64,000 bases of DNA from Bettongia penicillata ogilbyi (GCA_023548195.1 JAJHZJ010000531.1:6559900-6623899); one strand, 5' to 3'. Positions 11,000 through 23,533 are shown, counted from the stretch's first letter. Numbers and translations are program-made. Notes: generated by a model not told the origin, from the letters alone.

Positions 11000-12770
11000 T
11001 TTCTAGGGCAAAGATAATCTTTTTAGCTGGAGGTTCAAGCCAATTTACAATCAGGGGTGGCTCCAAAAATAAGCCATAAGCTACTCTGTGCTCCCCTCTG
11101 GAAAATGAGCATACCTTTAATGACCATGTGACCTAGTAATGCAAAAACAATTTATAGAAGCATTTTTGTTGGTTTAAATAAAATCCTGTGGGCCAGACCC
11201 AAAGCCTCATACACAACCAAGTAGCAGTGTACATCTGTGATACATAATCCACATGTACAAATGTGGTAAATACTCACTAAAACTTTAGACTAATTTATGG
11301 AAGGCCATTTTAAATCAAGTTGCTATATAATCTGAAAAAAATGCAATTTTAAAATTCTAAAATTCCTATTTCCTATAAATTTGCTTAATCTAATAGAGGT
11401 GGCATGCAATAGTGGATGGCAAGCTTTCCTCAAAGTCAGGAGGACCTGCAGATCACCCTGTTTCTGACAGAACTGACTAATCCTATGCAAGTGACTTAAC
11501 CTCTCCTTACTCTAGGCAGCTTGTAAAAGTGTGAATTGCCAAGAATGTGTCAAATCTGTGCTGGTGAAAGGAACTCCTCACCAAAGAGTTCCATGTAACA
11601 ATGACACAAGTCTGGTACCCATCCCTAATAAAGTGTTAAGTTGATGACAATCCTACTTCATAATTGCCATATCCATTGGTATTCTTCTAAAGTGCTTATA
11701 AACGTCTCCTAAGCAAGCAGACATTCTCCTTGCAGTCTTACTTACATCACTAGTAGGTTTCCCAATCTTTTCTTCATACAAAGCATAAATCGAAAGTTAC
11801 AGTGGAAGGATTTAGAGTTGAAAAAAAGACCTTAAATAGCATTTAACTGAGCCTCCCTCACTTTTCCAATGGAGAAACCTAAAACAGAATCTAAATGAGT
11901 GATTTCACTGAATTCATATCAAATTTACCTTTTATCTTTATCAATATCTAGCTAAGCAGCGTAGGGAGTATTTAGTAACTGCTTGATCTTTAGCTTTCTG
12001 AATCTCAGTTTCTAAAGTGTTCATTAAGATGATGATATTTGTCCTCTAACTGGGGACACATTAGCTCATTTCTGAAGAACAGAAATAGTGATGGAATTAT
12101 TTCATGTACTGATTTATGGTGATTTGAAAGAATCGAGAAGTGGCCAAAGGTCCCTTTTGTGGCAGCTATTTCCAAAGTTAATGCAGGCAAGGGACAGACA
12201 GGAAAAGCAAATTTTACAGGAACTTAACAACTTCTACTCCTTCTTTAAGAGTAATGCCACACAATACCCAACCGTGTTGGATGAGACAAGATAAAGTACT
12301 TAGATGGGGGGCAACAGCAGTAAAACTTTTTCACTGCACTGAAATCCCCAAAGCTTGGCGGAATGATTGTCATCGTCTAGAGAACCACTTTCCAAACGTG
12401 GTCCAACACCACTAGTAAAATTCCACATATTCAGTTCAGAGGAAACAGCAACAACTCAATCACTGATTCTTTGTAAAAGAACTCTCCGTTTTGCTTGCTG
12501 CACGGAGCAGTAAGAAGAGAAACAGAGTAAGAGAATCAAGCTACTTACAGGTAGGAAAGAACCACATGTATGGTTCTTTCTTAGACTAAAGAGAAGCATA
12601 GAATTTGAAACTCAAAAAAATGTTTAAAAATTGCTTTTACATGTAATTGCATAAAAATAAGATATATTTTTTAAAAAATTAAAGAGAAGAAGATCTCCCA
12701 AAGACAAAGCTGGACAAGTAGAAGCCAAGAAGTAGGAGGTTGTCAATGATGATCCCATTAAGAGCACATA
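11000..12770. other. Intronic sequence with one SINE remnant
   Basis: Mostly unassigned AT-rich sequence. A MIR/SINE-like remnant lies near 11385-11525 ('aagcaagtgacttaacctctcc'-like text). The open frame at 12088-12294 has no family resemblance. Confidence 0.4.
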
Positions 12771-12774
12771 TTAA

Positions 12775-13090
12775 AAATAATAATAATAGCCTACATTTAA
12801 ATAGCCCTTACTATGTGCCAGGCTCTGTGCTGAGCCTGTAGGAATATTATCTTATTGAATGCTTAACAGCAACCCTGGGAGGTAGATGATGTTATTATCC
12901 ACATTTTACAAGGAGAAAACAGAAGGAAACGATATACAAATTAAAATAATTGCTGAAGAAGAAGAGTTGCTGAAAGGAAAGCACTTTGTGACGTGTTACC
13001 TAAGTGTGAGGAGCCATTGCAGCCATTCCACAGGGTGATTGTGAGACTCAAATAAGATAATGTTCTTAAGAGATTCACGAACCCTAACAA
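12775..13090 (+). repeat. MIR/L2-related dispersed repeat
   Basis: 'atagcccttactatgtgcca', 'ggctctgtgctgagcc', 'attatccacattttacaagg' followed by 'tgattgtgagactcaaataag' are typical of old mammalian MIR-type text. The segment may be two abutting fragments. Confidence 0.5.
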
Positions 13091-13534
13091 AGTGAGGGAA
13101 TATTAACAGAGACAGCTGGAGTGGAATGGAAGGCATCCTCCTTTTGACATCTTTGGTGTTACTGTTTATTACAACCTTTATCTACTGTATAAAGGTGCTA
13201 AATGAGCACCATGAGGAGCATAAATTCCTGTCATCATGTGTCCCTTTCTGAAACCTGTGACCCTCTCAGATTAGCCTCAGTAAAGGACAGTAAATCCTAC
13301 CACATGGCAGTAGGTGCTATTAAATCCCTACTCTTCCTCAAGTGCTCACGTGGCTCTCAGATTAAGAGAGTCCTCATGAACACTCTGCATTATCAAAGGT
13401 CACGATTAACAAGGATCAAAGCTGGGGCTGTTCCTGTACAATGACTGCAGTTATCTCTCAGTGAAAAACATGCCCCACAACATGGAGCCTTGGTCCCGAG
13501 TGCCCTTTACTCGCAGTGGGAGGTGACTGACTGG

Positions 13535-13720
13535 CAGCAAGAATAGTATAATGGAAAGGGCACTGGATTTGGAGCCAGAGGGCTGATTCAGGTTTTAATT
13601 ATCACTCACCACCCATGTCATGCTAGGCTAGTTATTCAAAGTTTCTGGGCCTTGGTTTCCTTTTCAAAAATGGGAGAGGTGGATAAGATGATCTCTAAAG
13701 TGTCTGCTGGTTCTAGAATG
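13535..13720 (+). repeat. MIR-type SINE fragment
   Basis: 'agtataatggaaagggcact', 'ggatttggagccagagg', 'gggccttggtttcc' and 'gatgatctctaaagtg' follow MIR order. Diverged. Confidence 0.55.
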
Positions 13721-14442
13721 ACCTGGGCTCTTGTAACTTGACTGTGGGACCAAATCCAAATGTCTTTTAAGAAAGCAGCACGACTATATAGCTCCTGCTG
13801 GAAACCTAAAAACATTAATGAACCAATCTGTGGGACTTGTGTTTTTGAGAAAGCACCCAAGCTTTTGAATTGTGGGTTGTCCTGGACCCCAAAGTTCTAC
13901 TATTAGCCAATAGTTCAGAGAAACTGCTGGGAGGAGAAAGGAAAGTAACTGCTGGATAGTGCTAAGAAACACCCAAGGCTCCTACTGTTGGGACTGCACG
14001 AAACCACCCATTATCAAGGCAAAGACATTGAGTCTGCACTCTCTATTGCCACATCTACTTTAGGGTGCCCTTTTGTGACTTTTTTTTCCTCCAGTGCAGA
14101 CCTTAATGCTCATTTTAACATGAATCCATGAAAGTAAAAATATGAGGGCTTAGGCAACATGAGCACACAGCATCCCTTTCTCCTTCTTGTCCCCCAAGTC
14201 AGCCTACCCAAACATTAACCCCACTCTCCTCTTGGTAGCCTTATGCATAGCTAATTAAATACTAAGGAGAAACTTTGTAGAAGTTAAAATTTGTTCATAT
14301 AATTTGATAGGAGAATAGTTCTCTGGTTGTAAATGAGAGGTAACTTTTTACATACGTTATGTTAAATTTGGTAAAGACAATACAATATATTCAATAATAT
14401 TTTTTCAAGAGCTTAAAATGAACTGTTCTCTCCCTCATGGAC

Positions 14443-14445
<3 letters not shown>

Positions 14446-14487
<42 letters not shown>
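14446..14487 (+). repeat. (CA)21 microsatellite
   Basis: Uninterrupted 42-bp alternating A-C tract in the presumed SLC9A3 intron. Confidence 0.95.
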
Positions 14488-14488
<1 letters not shown>

Positions 14489-14595
14489 AGTTTCTTTCAC
14501 TAGATAATTATTAACTGTCTAACTGGTTAGTTCAAGCAGCCTGTTCAGGAATCTTTAAAACCTGAATTATATTACAGGTTCTGCATTAGTTTGGG

Positions 14596-14662
14596 CTTCT
14601 CTCTCTTTCTTCCCCCGCCTCTCCCTGCCTCCCTCCCTCCTTCTCCCTCTCCCTCTCTCTCA
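14596..14662 (+). repeat. Polypyrimidine tract
   Basis: About 65 bases that are nearly all C and T, mixing CTCT, CCCT and TCCC units. Purely compositional; no splice acceptor with a following exon was found. Confidence 0.85.
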
Positions 14663-14849
14663 TTTTCCATGTTCAGTGCTCTAGTATTTTCCTCCTTCCC
14701 CTGAGCATGCAATGAATCCTGCCAAGATGGTAAAGAACATATGATGTTGACTGTCGCTGACCCACCTAAAGTTCTCAGAAATGTCACCTTACCCAGATGA
14801 AAGGTCAGTCACAGAATGAAGAATCTCAAAGAATGGCTCAGCCCTGACC

Positions 14850-15250
14850 AAGAATTCCATCGACATCTCCAACAAGTGGTTGTCCAGTCTCTTTTTTAAG
14901 GCTTTTGGGGAGGGGCTGCGAGTGCCCCATTGGGCAGCCCATCTCTTGGATCCTTCTCATTGTTAGAGCACTTTTGCTCAAACCACTCTGGAGTCTGTCT
15001 CACTGCATCTTCTCCCAATCAATCCCACTTTGATTCAGCAGCAATAACACTAACAACACACTTTAAGACTGATGAAGCTCTTTCCTCGTAGCAACTCCAT
15101 GAAGGAAGTTGTACACACATTCTTATCCATATTTTGAAAGAAGCATAGTAGCTTGGGACATAGTCGCTTGTGCCTAGTCACACCACAAATGGGAAAACAC
15201 TGGACCTGGGCCTCACCCATGACTCCTCACCCATAGGCCAAGGCTCTTTC
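14850..15250. repeat. CR1-like LINE fragment followed by MIR-like sequence
   Basis: 'catctccaacaagtggttgtccagtc' and 'ccattgggcagcccatctcttgg' match the same old LINE type as 1540-2230 and 47530-47850. From about 15050 the text becomes MIR-like ('tagcaactccatgaaggaag', 'tcttatccatattttgaaag'). Confidence 0.5.
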
Positions 15251-15512
15251 CACTACTCTAAGCTGTCTCCAAACTGACTCCCATCATGGAAGCTGGAAAT
15301 AGTGTGACAGTCTCTGGACTTGCAGATATGCCATACCTCTCATTCCAAACTTTCATTAGATTGACCTTTCTTTCCCAGGAGGATGACTGGGTAGCCTGAG
15401 AGGAGAGGGCAGTGAACTTATAAGTGATTGGTCCTTATTAGCAAAGAGTCAAGGCTGGTTTTCAACTCCATAATCATTTTGACTAACATAAAATATTCCT
15501 CCAAATCCTTAA

Positions 15513-15632
<120 letters not shown>

Positions 15633-16488
15633 TAAGTATTCTGTTCATCAGGTTTTCTTTCAGTAGAAAATATTCAGATGGATGAGTGGGTATGTGTGTA
15701 GAAGGGACTGTGAGTGAATAGATCAGGACCACTCCATGCCTGTCCTCTCCCATTCCTCTCCCTAGCTTTGGAAGTAACATCAAAGCTGTTTCTCTTTCAA
15801 CAGTGTTGCTGACCAATTTTAACTAAGAAGAAAAGAAACTGATAGGAAAGGAAGGGTCCTTGTTCCTCGGTGCCTAATGTTCTCTTAAGACCTGTGACAA
15901 TCATAATAGCCAGTTAGTCAATGAGTGCCTCCATTATATATTTAGTCCTGGGCTAAGGTGCAGTTGGATCCCTTACACTGAATCCCAATTGTGTTTTTGG
16001 CAAGGATCCACTCAGGAAGAACGGAAATAGTGGGGAAAGCTACATCAGTCCAGTCTCCTTCCTCTTATGCAAAATATTGTTTTATTGGCCAATTAAGTCA
16101 AACTCTGTTTGTCTTCCCATTGACAAATGATAATAAAATGAAACAGCATAATTTAGGGGACTGGCCTCAAAGGCAGCAGTAGAAAGTCTGAAATCATTAC
16201 CCTGGCTCAGTTGCTCCTGAAGCATATTATGTTACAGCCCACAGGGTCCAGAGACATTCCCAACCCTTGATCTTTCCTTTTCTAGATGGGGAAACTAGAC
16301 CCAGATCCTGACTTGGCACCATGAGTCAGCCACAGTACTTCTCTACCTGTGAATCAAGAGGGATAACTCGAGATAAAAAAAATGTGGCCTCAGGCCCTGG
16401 CACAGTCATGCTCTTTGGTGATCGCAGCAGTTCAGTCTTACTTGTAGTTGAGAAATAATACATTTCATTTGTTTGTTTCCCGTTTTAG

Positions 16489-16618
16489 GAGAGAAAATGT
16501 CAGCACCGTTTGCCTGGATATGCAGGCTTTGGAGCAGAGGAGAAAGAGTATTCGAGATACAGAGGACACTGTCACTCACCATACACTGCAGCAATATCTT
16601 TATAAACCCAGACAAGAG
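16489..16618 (+). CDS. SLC9A3: SLC9A3 (NHE3) coding exon with PKA-site motif
   Basis: Acceptor 'cccgttttag' and donor 'gag|gtgaat'. One base completes the Leu codon from the previous exon, giving [16 protein letters not shown], and the exon ends in frame at YLYKPRQE. It contains [12 protein letters not shown]. The Ser after RRK fits the basic PKA consensus and aligns with the cAMP-regulated Ser605 (rat numbering) through which PKA inhibits NHE3. Known NHERF- and ezrin-binding regions of NHE3 cover this part of the tail. Residue matches are read from the sequence; the regulatory role is established for the family, not shown here. Confidence 0.97.
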
Positions 16619-17480
16619 GTGAATGGTCACTGTATACACCATACCCAGAGATTTTGTTAGTGCTGAAACTTTGGATTTCTTTGATAGGCTAAAGACATTA
16701 CAAATCAATAACACTATTCAGTATAACTCCTCTCAAAGCAGGGAGCAATTTGACATAAAGGGTACCTTCCATTTCCCACACACACATATCTGCAAATAAG
16801 GCCTGCTGTGAACACACCCAGGGCCTAAATTTCCCCTCTCACCTCCTCTTCCAAAACAGCTGGAGTTGGGGTAGGAGGGGATGGTGAGCAGTAGAGAGAG
16901 AGAGAGCTAGTGAGCCTGATCTGTCAGCATTGTCCAGCATGGTTGACCCCATGAACAAACAGAGGGTTTTGCTCCATCAAAGCACTGCCTCCTTCTTTTC
17001 ACAGCTACACAGACAATACCTGAGCACATGATTTAGAATCTCTGGGTCCTTCCACCATATTGGATTGGGAAAGTCCAAAAAGAGTGAATGATGTATGTGG
17101 GTCAATGAGTGACTTCTGAAAGTTCCTGGGTTCTGCTACATCATCCTTTTGCTTCTACAAAAGCCAATGAGACAGTAAACTACAGTATTCCAACTTAGGT
17201 CCATCAGTTTTGCTTTATTTTTTCCTGGAATATCAATTGCAAAACTCATGGTCCTCACGCCCCAGAGTGGATTAATTGAAGGACTCTAAATAGAAATCAG
17301 ATCAGAGTCGATGAGGAATGGAAACCCTAGTATTGGTCTTTGGAGAGAATTTGGTTAAATCTGTGAAGTACCTTAGGGTTCATAAGTCATCCAAAGCCCT
17401 TGTAGCCCTGTGCATGACTTGAGACCAGCTTAATCACCTGTTCCTTTATTGCTTCATTTGTTTCCCTTTCCATCCTGTAG

Positions 17481-17657
17481 TACAAACATCTCTACAGCCG
17501 GCATGAGTTAACTTCAAATGAAGACGAAAAACAAGACAAAGAAATTTTCCATAGGACGATGAGGAAGCGCTTAGAGTCTTTCAAATCCACCAAACTTGGA
17601 ATAAACCAAACCAAAAAGACTGCCAAACTCTACAAGAGGGAGCGTGGCCAGAAGAGG
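17481..17657 (+). CDS. SLC9A3: SLC9A3 (NHE3) coding exon with SGK1-site motif
   Basis: Begins after 'ccatcctgtag' and ends before 'gtaagg'; 59 whole codons, phase 0 at both ends. It reads [19 protein letters not shown], then [15 protein letters not shown] and a lysine-rich end ([11 protein letters not shown]). RKRLES carries the serine equivalent to Ser663, the SGK1 and glucocorticoid-responsive site of NHE3. The basic, helix-prone stretch is the segment assigned in mammals to ezrin and calmodulin-dependent regulation. Because both phases are 0, skipping this exon would not shift the frame. Confidence 0.97.
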
Positions 17658-17879
17658 GTAAGGCATATCTAGGACAGCATTCAAGGTAAACTGCATGGGG
17701 ACAGCACTTTCGTACTGTTCAGTAGGATTCAGTAGGAGGGGGTTCCATCTTGGACTCCATTCAAGGGAATTTAGTTATTGGAGTTAGTTGCTTATGATAA
17801 CTTAGCTAATTAATAAGATAGTTTCACCTCAGGGGGACAGTCACTTGGCATGGACCTTGAAGAGAACACTGGAATGAGA

Positions 17880-18140
17880 CACAGGTTGGTGTAGCAGAAA
17901 GAATGCTGGACATGGAGCACTGAATCCTACCCTGACCACCAGCTGTGTGGCCATGAGCAAGGTGTTTAACCTCTCTGAGCTTCCCCCTTCATCATTTGTA
18001 AAGTGGCAGCACTAATATTTATAGGGTCTACTTCACAGGATTGTTGCAGGGATAAAATGGGATAATATATGAAAACTTTCAAGTGCCCCATACGTGTTAG
18101 TTAGCATTATTATCATCCTTGGCTTGCTGGCAGGATCAAT
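17880..18140 (+). repeat. MIR SINE in SLC9A3 intron
   Basis: 'agcagaaagaatgctggaca', 'agctgtgtggccatgagcaag', 'ttaacctctctgagcttcc', 'tcatttgtaaagtggcagc' and 'attgttgcagggataaaat' appear in MIR order; this is one of the best-preserved MIR copies here. Confidence 0.8.
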
Positions 18141-18292
18141 TGCATGATGCATATAAAGTGCTTGGAAACTTTAGCGCTCTAAGAAGACATCAGCTATTAT
18201 TATAACTGGTTCTATGCCTTCACTGCAATGGTTTCTGAAGTAACACATGTCTCTGATAAATTCTGAACTGTTGCTCGATTTTTGTTTTATAG

Positions 18293-18365
18293 AGAAACAG
18301 TAGCATACCAAATGGAAAGATACCAATGGAAAGCCCAACTCATGATTTTGCTTTTAAGGAGAAAG
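18293..18365 (+). CDS. SLC9A3: SLC9A3 (NHE3) short coding exon
   Basis: A 73-bp exon (acceptor 'tttgttttatag', donor 'aaag|gtaatt') reading RNSSIPNGKIPMESPTHDF then AFKEK. It leaves one base of the next codon, so its donor phase is 1, the same as that of the exon at 19762-19875. It lies in the distal tail just before the acidic CK2-type site. Confidence 0.96.
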
Positions 18366-19761
18366 GTAATTGTTTGATTAATTATATGTCCTATAGACAA
18401 AATCTATGCCTGCTCTTAGCAGATCTACCCACTGGCAGATATTGCTGGATAGGAGGGAGGAGACAGGGCAGGAGGAGGAGAATACTGTACCTCAAATGAC
18501 CCTTTCTGAAAAACTGACTCCTTCTCTCAGCAAGCAAATCAACTCTTTAGTGCATTTCCCCAGCAAGAGTGTCAGAGGCCTTCCCCCAGTCCTTGTTCTT
18601 GTGCTCATCTTTTGTTGCCAAAAAAAGACCATGCCATCAGAGAAATGATGACATGACTAGCACTTGACTTTGTTTTGAGTGGGCGAGGGCTGTGCAGATC
18701 ACCAGCCTCACTTCTCCTCCAGAGTCATCTGAATCCTGTTCTAATGTGCTTCCAGAGTTCTCAGTCCTGTTCTCAGGAGAGGCCCGTCAATAATGGGGAG
18801 ACACGAGGTAGACTCAGGAGCCATGTGCAAGTCCTTCCAAATCCAGTCCCACACCCCAACCCCAGTCATACCTTGGCTGGGAGATCCATAAGCTTCCAAG
18901 AATAAGAACCAGGAAGAGCAAAGAGAAGCGATGTTCTAGTGCCTCAATGCTATTCCTCCACTAGGGTTCTCCCCAATGACTCCTCATGACTTGGAGGGGA
19001 CCCTATATCCTTAAAGACCATCCCCAGCAGAACAGTAGCTCTCATATAGGTCTAGCAATAGACTCTGTCTGTCATCTAGGGACCAACCTCAGCTCAGAAA
19101 GTCTCATCATCAAGAGGTTGGCCACCAGGTGACGAGTGGTTTTATGGCTACCACAACCCATGAAACCATCTCCTAGGGCATGTCAGATTCACAGTCTCCA
19201 CTGGCAGAGGGAATACCCACACTGATAACACCATGGACCTTTGAAGCACTGAAGTAATAGTATTCCTCCACTTCTCAGCAGATACAGATGTCTCAATTAT
19301 CCCTTCTTTTACATTATGGTCTCCTCTATTTTCCTCCTCCCTGTCTTCCCTTATACTCCTCAACTCTGACTTTCCCCAAACATTCAAAGTGTGAATGGAT
19401 AGGGTCACATGGGATAGATAGGTGATATCTGAGAAAAGGTAATTGGAGTTGCTTTTTGTCTTTTGTTCAATCCTTAAACCAAAGCCATTTCTCCTCCTTA
19501 TTCAATATTATCATTGCCTCACTGGTCTGTTTCCTTTCTGGAAACCACTCCCTGGATAAGACTGTTTCTGGGAAATGAGTATGTAGCTGTTACTGATCTC
19601 TAGGAGGAGGACCCAAGATGAAAAACACTGCAGAACCTTTTCATGAGAAGGAGTATTTATTGCTGAACATTTTTCTGAATGGTCATCATTGACCATAATG
19701 ATGAGCTTGACCCTGTGTTTTTGGAATGCAGAATTGTGTCCATAGTATTTCCTTCCCTTAG
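18366..19761 (+). other. SLC9A3: SLC9A3 intron with SINE family A fragment
   Basis: Intron between two coding exons. At about 18590-18740 it holds a 5' fragment of SINE family A ('gttgccaaaaaaagaccatg', 'gaaatgatgacatgactagc', 'cagcctcacttctcctcc'). The remainder is unassigned. An open frame at 18675-18905 overlaps the SINE edge and is not supported as an exon. Confidence 0.75.
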
Positions 19762-19875
19762 AACTGGAATTTTCAGACCCCGAAGAGACTAATGAGTATG
19801 AAGCTGAGCCAATGAGTGGTGGAATTGAATTTCTAGCCAGTGTTACTCAAGACACAGCCACAGATTCAACTACAG
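19762..19875 (+). CDS. SLC9A3: SLC9A3 (NHE3) coding exon with CK2-type acidic site
   Basis: Acceptor 'ccttcccttag', donor 'acag|gtaagt'. It reads [18 protein letters not shown], then [18 protein letters not shown]. The FSDPEE serine keeps an acidic residue at +3 and aligns with the CK2-phosphorylated Ser719 region (rabbit numbering), although human NHE3 has SDTEE there. The exon ends one base into a Gly codon that is completed by the last exon (TG-IDNPVFS). That same phase also suits the acceptor at 26535. Confidence 0.96.
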
Positions 19876-20972
19876 GTAAGTAGAGTGAGAAGGGGACCAT
19901 TCAGGGGAAGGAACCCCTGTGGAAGAGACTGTAGTACAGAGATTCAGCACATTCTTAAGATTTCAAAATGCCTTACAAGTACTGAGATTGCTTAGGAGTT
20001 ATATTTTAAAATATGTCCATACCTCAAAGAAATTTAAGCTGCTGGTCACATAATAAAGGAAGGCCCAAAGCGTGAGAAAGCATTAGCAATATAATGAGAC
20101 CAAGTGGTATGAGGAGGGATGGGGCTGGGGCAGGGGGAGAGGCAGAGAGTAGGTGGATAAGGGGAGATGTGTGTATCTCTTTTGGTACCCAAGAAGTGAT
20201 GGTCTATTGGAGTGGATACTCCATACACCAGCACAAATCACAGCCACTTTATGCCCCGGTAAATACCCTTCAGGAGTTGCTTTGGTCAGAGAAGTCATCA
20301 CCTTGAGGCCAGCCAGGTGATGACTATCTCTGAATTCAGTTAGTCCTGTACTTTGATGACAAAATCCATCACAGGCCTTGGCACCTTGATGAAATCTGCC
20401 AAAGCTTGTACACTACTGGCCTAGGGTCACTGCCATGCCAGGAGTCATTAGAAGGAAATTTTTATAGTAGATATTTCTTTACTATGTGTATGAGTGTGTA
20501 TTTTAATGCTCTGAGTTTTGTGTGTATATTTAAAATGTATAGTTATACTTACCATGGAGAGAACAAATTCTCATGAAATAGCCTTATTTCCCCTCAGATC
20601 ATCATTCTGAGAACCGTAAGATTAGGTATTGGATCTTCCTTGATTTTAAATAGGTCCATTTAAGAGTTGGATTCAGATATGGCTAAGTGTAAGATAGTTA
20701 CAGATGAGCTGATTTCAGTACATGGCTTTTGGAGCTGAGGAGTCACGTATCCAGTCCATGTAATGTCATTGCTCTACTTGCCAGTGGTGCTTTTCTTTTC
20801 AGGGAGTTCCTGCCAAGAGGCAAATAAACCAGGAACTGGTGACAAGGCACATTCAAAACTTACCCATGACCAGTCCCAAGGGCCTGTGCTTCCTTCCGGA
20901 CTGCCATGGCTCCCACTTCCCCGCTTTGACCTTCCACCACTGACGTGACCTCCCCTTGCCCTTCTTTCCTAG
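19876..20972 (+). other. SLC9A3: SLC9A3 intron, last before the terminal exon
   Basis: About 1.1 kb without a recognised repeat. The G-rich stretch 20110-20165 and its complementary frames are compositional. No additional exon was found. Confidence 0.6.
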
Positions 20973-21220
20973 GAATTGATAACCCTGTTTTTTCATCGGA
21001 AGAGGACCAGAGCATCTTTACAAAGGTGCCACCATGGTTGTCTTCTGAAGAGACAGTGGTGCCATCGCAAAGGGCACGCGTGCAGATTCCATACTCTCCC
21101 AGCAACTTCAGACGTCTCACACCAATCCGGCTCAGCACTAAGTCAGTCGATTCCTTTTTGTTAGCTGACAGTCCAGAGGAGCGGCCTCGGTCTTTCCTTC
21201 CAGAATCTACACATATGTAA
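20973..21220 (+). CDS. SLC9A3: SLC9A3 (NHE3) terminal coding exon ending in STHM
   Basis: Acceptor 'cttctttcctag', stop TAA at 21218-21220. It reads [50 protein letters not shown] and finally [15 protein letters not shown]. The C-terminal STHM is the class I PDZ ligand by which NHE3 binds NHERF/PDZK1-type scaffolds under the apical membrane. Together the six exons encode 285 residues, the same length as the human tail from GERRGSL onward. No frameshift or internal stop is present, so the gene looks intact here. Confidence 0.97.
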
Positions 21221-21898
21221 TGTTTTTTAATGCAACATTCATTTCTTTTAACTCATCTTCTCTGCTGTAGCTACCTAACAAACTCTTTGATCTCTTTCCT
21301 CCTCAGATGAATTTTCCTTCTGTCTCTGTGTCTCCCACTTTTTTCTTTCTCTCTCTTGTGGTCTGAACATGCACTTTGGCTGGCCATGGAGGCATGTTGT
21401 ATTCATTCCTAAGGAAACCACACTTGGTTCCTCCTTGATGGAGGTTCTGCCTTTCTTAGTCAGTTCCAGTAGATACGGACGGATGTAAAGATTTTCCTTG
21501 TGCCATTCACATAATGCTTTTCGGACTATGTACAAACGTACTTGCTCTTCCAGTCACTTTTATTTACTCTTCCTATAATTTCTTTCTTTGGTAGCAAACT
21601 TTACTTAAAACATGATTTAAAATGAAACTAATGTTTTGCTCTAGTCAATGACTTTTCACTGAAAGCTTTTCAACCCTTAAAATACAGCTGTGCCTTCAGA
21701 TCTGAGGGTCAAAGGGGATGAATTAGGGTGGAGAATTAGCAACGGAGAGAGAGCTGTGGCCCCAGGGAAAAGAAGGATCTTGCTTTTTCTTTGACCTAAG
21801 ATGCAGGATCCTAATGGGCATTTGGAAGGTTCCTGAAAGGAACAGCAGGGTCTGTTTCAGCCCTGATAGCAGAGCTGCTAGTTTACTGAGGGAATAAA
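21221..21898 (+). other. SLC9A3: Probable SLC9A3 3'UTR
   Basis: Non-coding sequence following the TAA, up to the first AATAAA (21893-21898) downstream. The extent is inferred from that signal only. Later AATAAA motifs at about 22711 and 22976 could give longer forms. Confidence 0.55.
21893..21898 (+). terminator. Candidate poly(A) signal for SLC9A3
   Basis: AATAAA about 675 bases after the SLC9A3 stop codon. It was chosen because it is the first canonical hexamer. The following 40 bases are not strongly GT-rich, so this is a candidate only. Confidence 0.4.
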
Positions 21899-23530
21899 GT
21901 CATAAAACTCAGCAAGATGAGAAACCACAGTGGCTTCTGATTCACCACAATCCTTGGTAGATTATTAAACTCAGGGATCACAGGAATCCAATACAGTTCC
22001 CAGGTAGGCAAGTGTGGCTTCCTCCAGCCATGGCTGGGGACCATGTCCTTACATGGGTGGCTCTGCTCCCTTTGCCCATGATGGAAGAACCAGAGATACC
22101 AATACCATGGGGAGAAATCAGAGGTTCCTGCATGACCATACTTTTACTAGCTTAGTGGGGTAGTGCCCTGCACCAGCAGGGCAGTTACTAACCTCGACTG
22201 GATGGAGACTTGGAAGGGATTTGGGGTCTTCCTGCTCTTGTTTTGGGGTTGCAGCAGCTTCACCAGGGCTTCTATCCCAGTGGAGCACCATCATTTAGGA
22301 AAGGCTGAGCAAAGAGTAATGAATTAATGAACCTAGAGGTCAGCTGCCCTAAGAAGAGTATATAGAAAGCAGAGTGTCATGGGCCTTCCCACCCCCAAAC
22401 TCAGAGGTTGCACCCCCAGAACTTATAAAAGAAATCGACACTCCTTTTTCATGCTTAGAAATTAAAGTGATTTAAAATTATAAGGATACTTACAACTACA
22501 TGTTGTATTTTTCTTTCTTTTCCCAGTCCCTGAGAAATGATACAAGAAAGTGTCAGTCTGTGAAGCAGCAGGGAATAGTCCTGTTAAAAAAGAATGGGAC
22601 TGAGGCAGAATGAAGTGAAAGAGCTGGAAGTCGTAAGTCTCTCACTTCCAGTTTAGTCAAACCTCTTTCTTCCTAACGAGTGGCAATTTCAAAAAGTAAA
22701 CAAGCAAATGAATAAATGAAAAAATAAGTAAATGGATAGGTAAATAAGTAAGAAACGGAAAACAAAACAAAAAGCCACAAGGAAAACATCACTACTCTCA
22801 AGTTCTCCTGCAGTTTTCTATTTTTGCACTTTGTTTATCAGTGCTCTCACGGAGGCCAAACTCTACCTACCTTAAACTTTGGTCTTGGCTTCTCTTGCCA
22901 AGACTACTGAGGTGGGTCCAGGAACATGGCAAAGTCTTATATTCTCAGGAGGCAACTTCAAAGAATAGCATTTTTAATAAATAGTTTTAGATTTGGAGAA
23001 AGGAGAGGAAATTTTAGGTATTTCTAGTGACACAAACAGCAAGTGCCTTAGCTTCACTTAAAATAGGAATTCTTCATGTGGAATCTGTGGACTTTTAAAA
23101 AAACATATTTTGGAAACTTGTTTTTAATAGAATTTTTCTCCTCTGTAATCTTCTGTATTTTATATATCTAAAAGCATTTTTCTGAGATGAAGTCCATAGG
23201 TTTCACCAGAGTATGGAAGGGCTCCATGATACAAAAAAAAAAGTTAAGAACTTTTGATTCAAAGGCTCTTGCTGAGTTTAAACATGAAATAAAACCTTTC
23301 CCCAAAATGAGGCATGGTAGAATTCTGACTCCCGTTAAGTTTCCTGTTGGTTTGGAAAGAAACTGAAGCAGAAACAAGATGGTTTTTCTCTCCTTTCTTA
23401 TAGTTGGGACTAATCAGTCCTAATTAGGGGATCGCTGTCTCCTCCCCCTTGGAGGCACCCTCTGTGGTCATCAGGACTGCTTGGGTGATTTCTGTACAAA
23501 ACGTCTGGGCTCATCCATTAGTAGTTGTTA
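21899..23530. other. Downstream of SLC9A3, nothing identified
   Basis: Unassigned sequence; AATAAA motifs near 22711 and 22976 are noted as alternative poly(A) signals. A short repetitive 'aaataagtaaatgg' stretch lies near 22700-22760. Confidence 0.4.
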
Positions 23531-23533
23531 CTT

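Noticed and set aside
20945..21220. Open frame with its own ATG just before the last SLC9A3 exon
   Set aside because: The first residues are intron and acceptor sequence. The frame is the SLC9A3 terminal exon read upstream of its acceptor.
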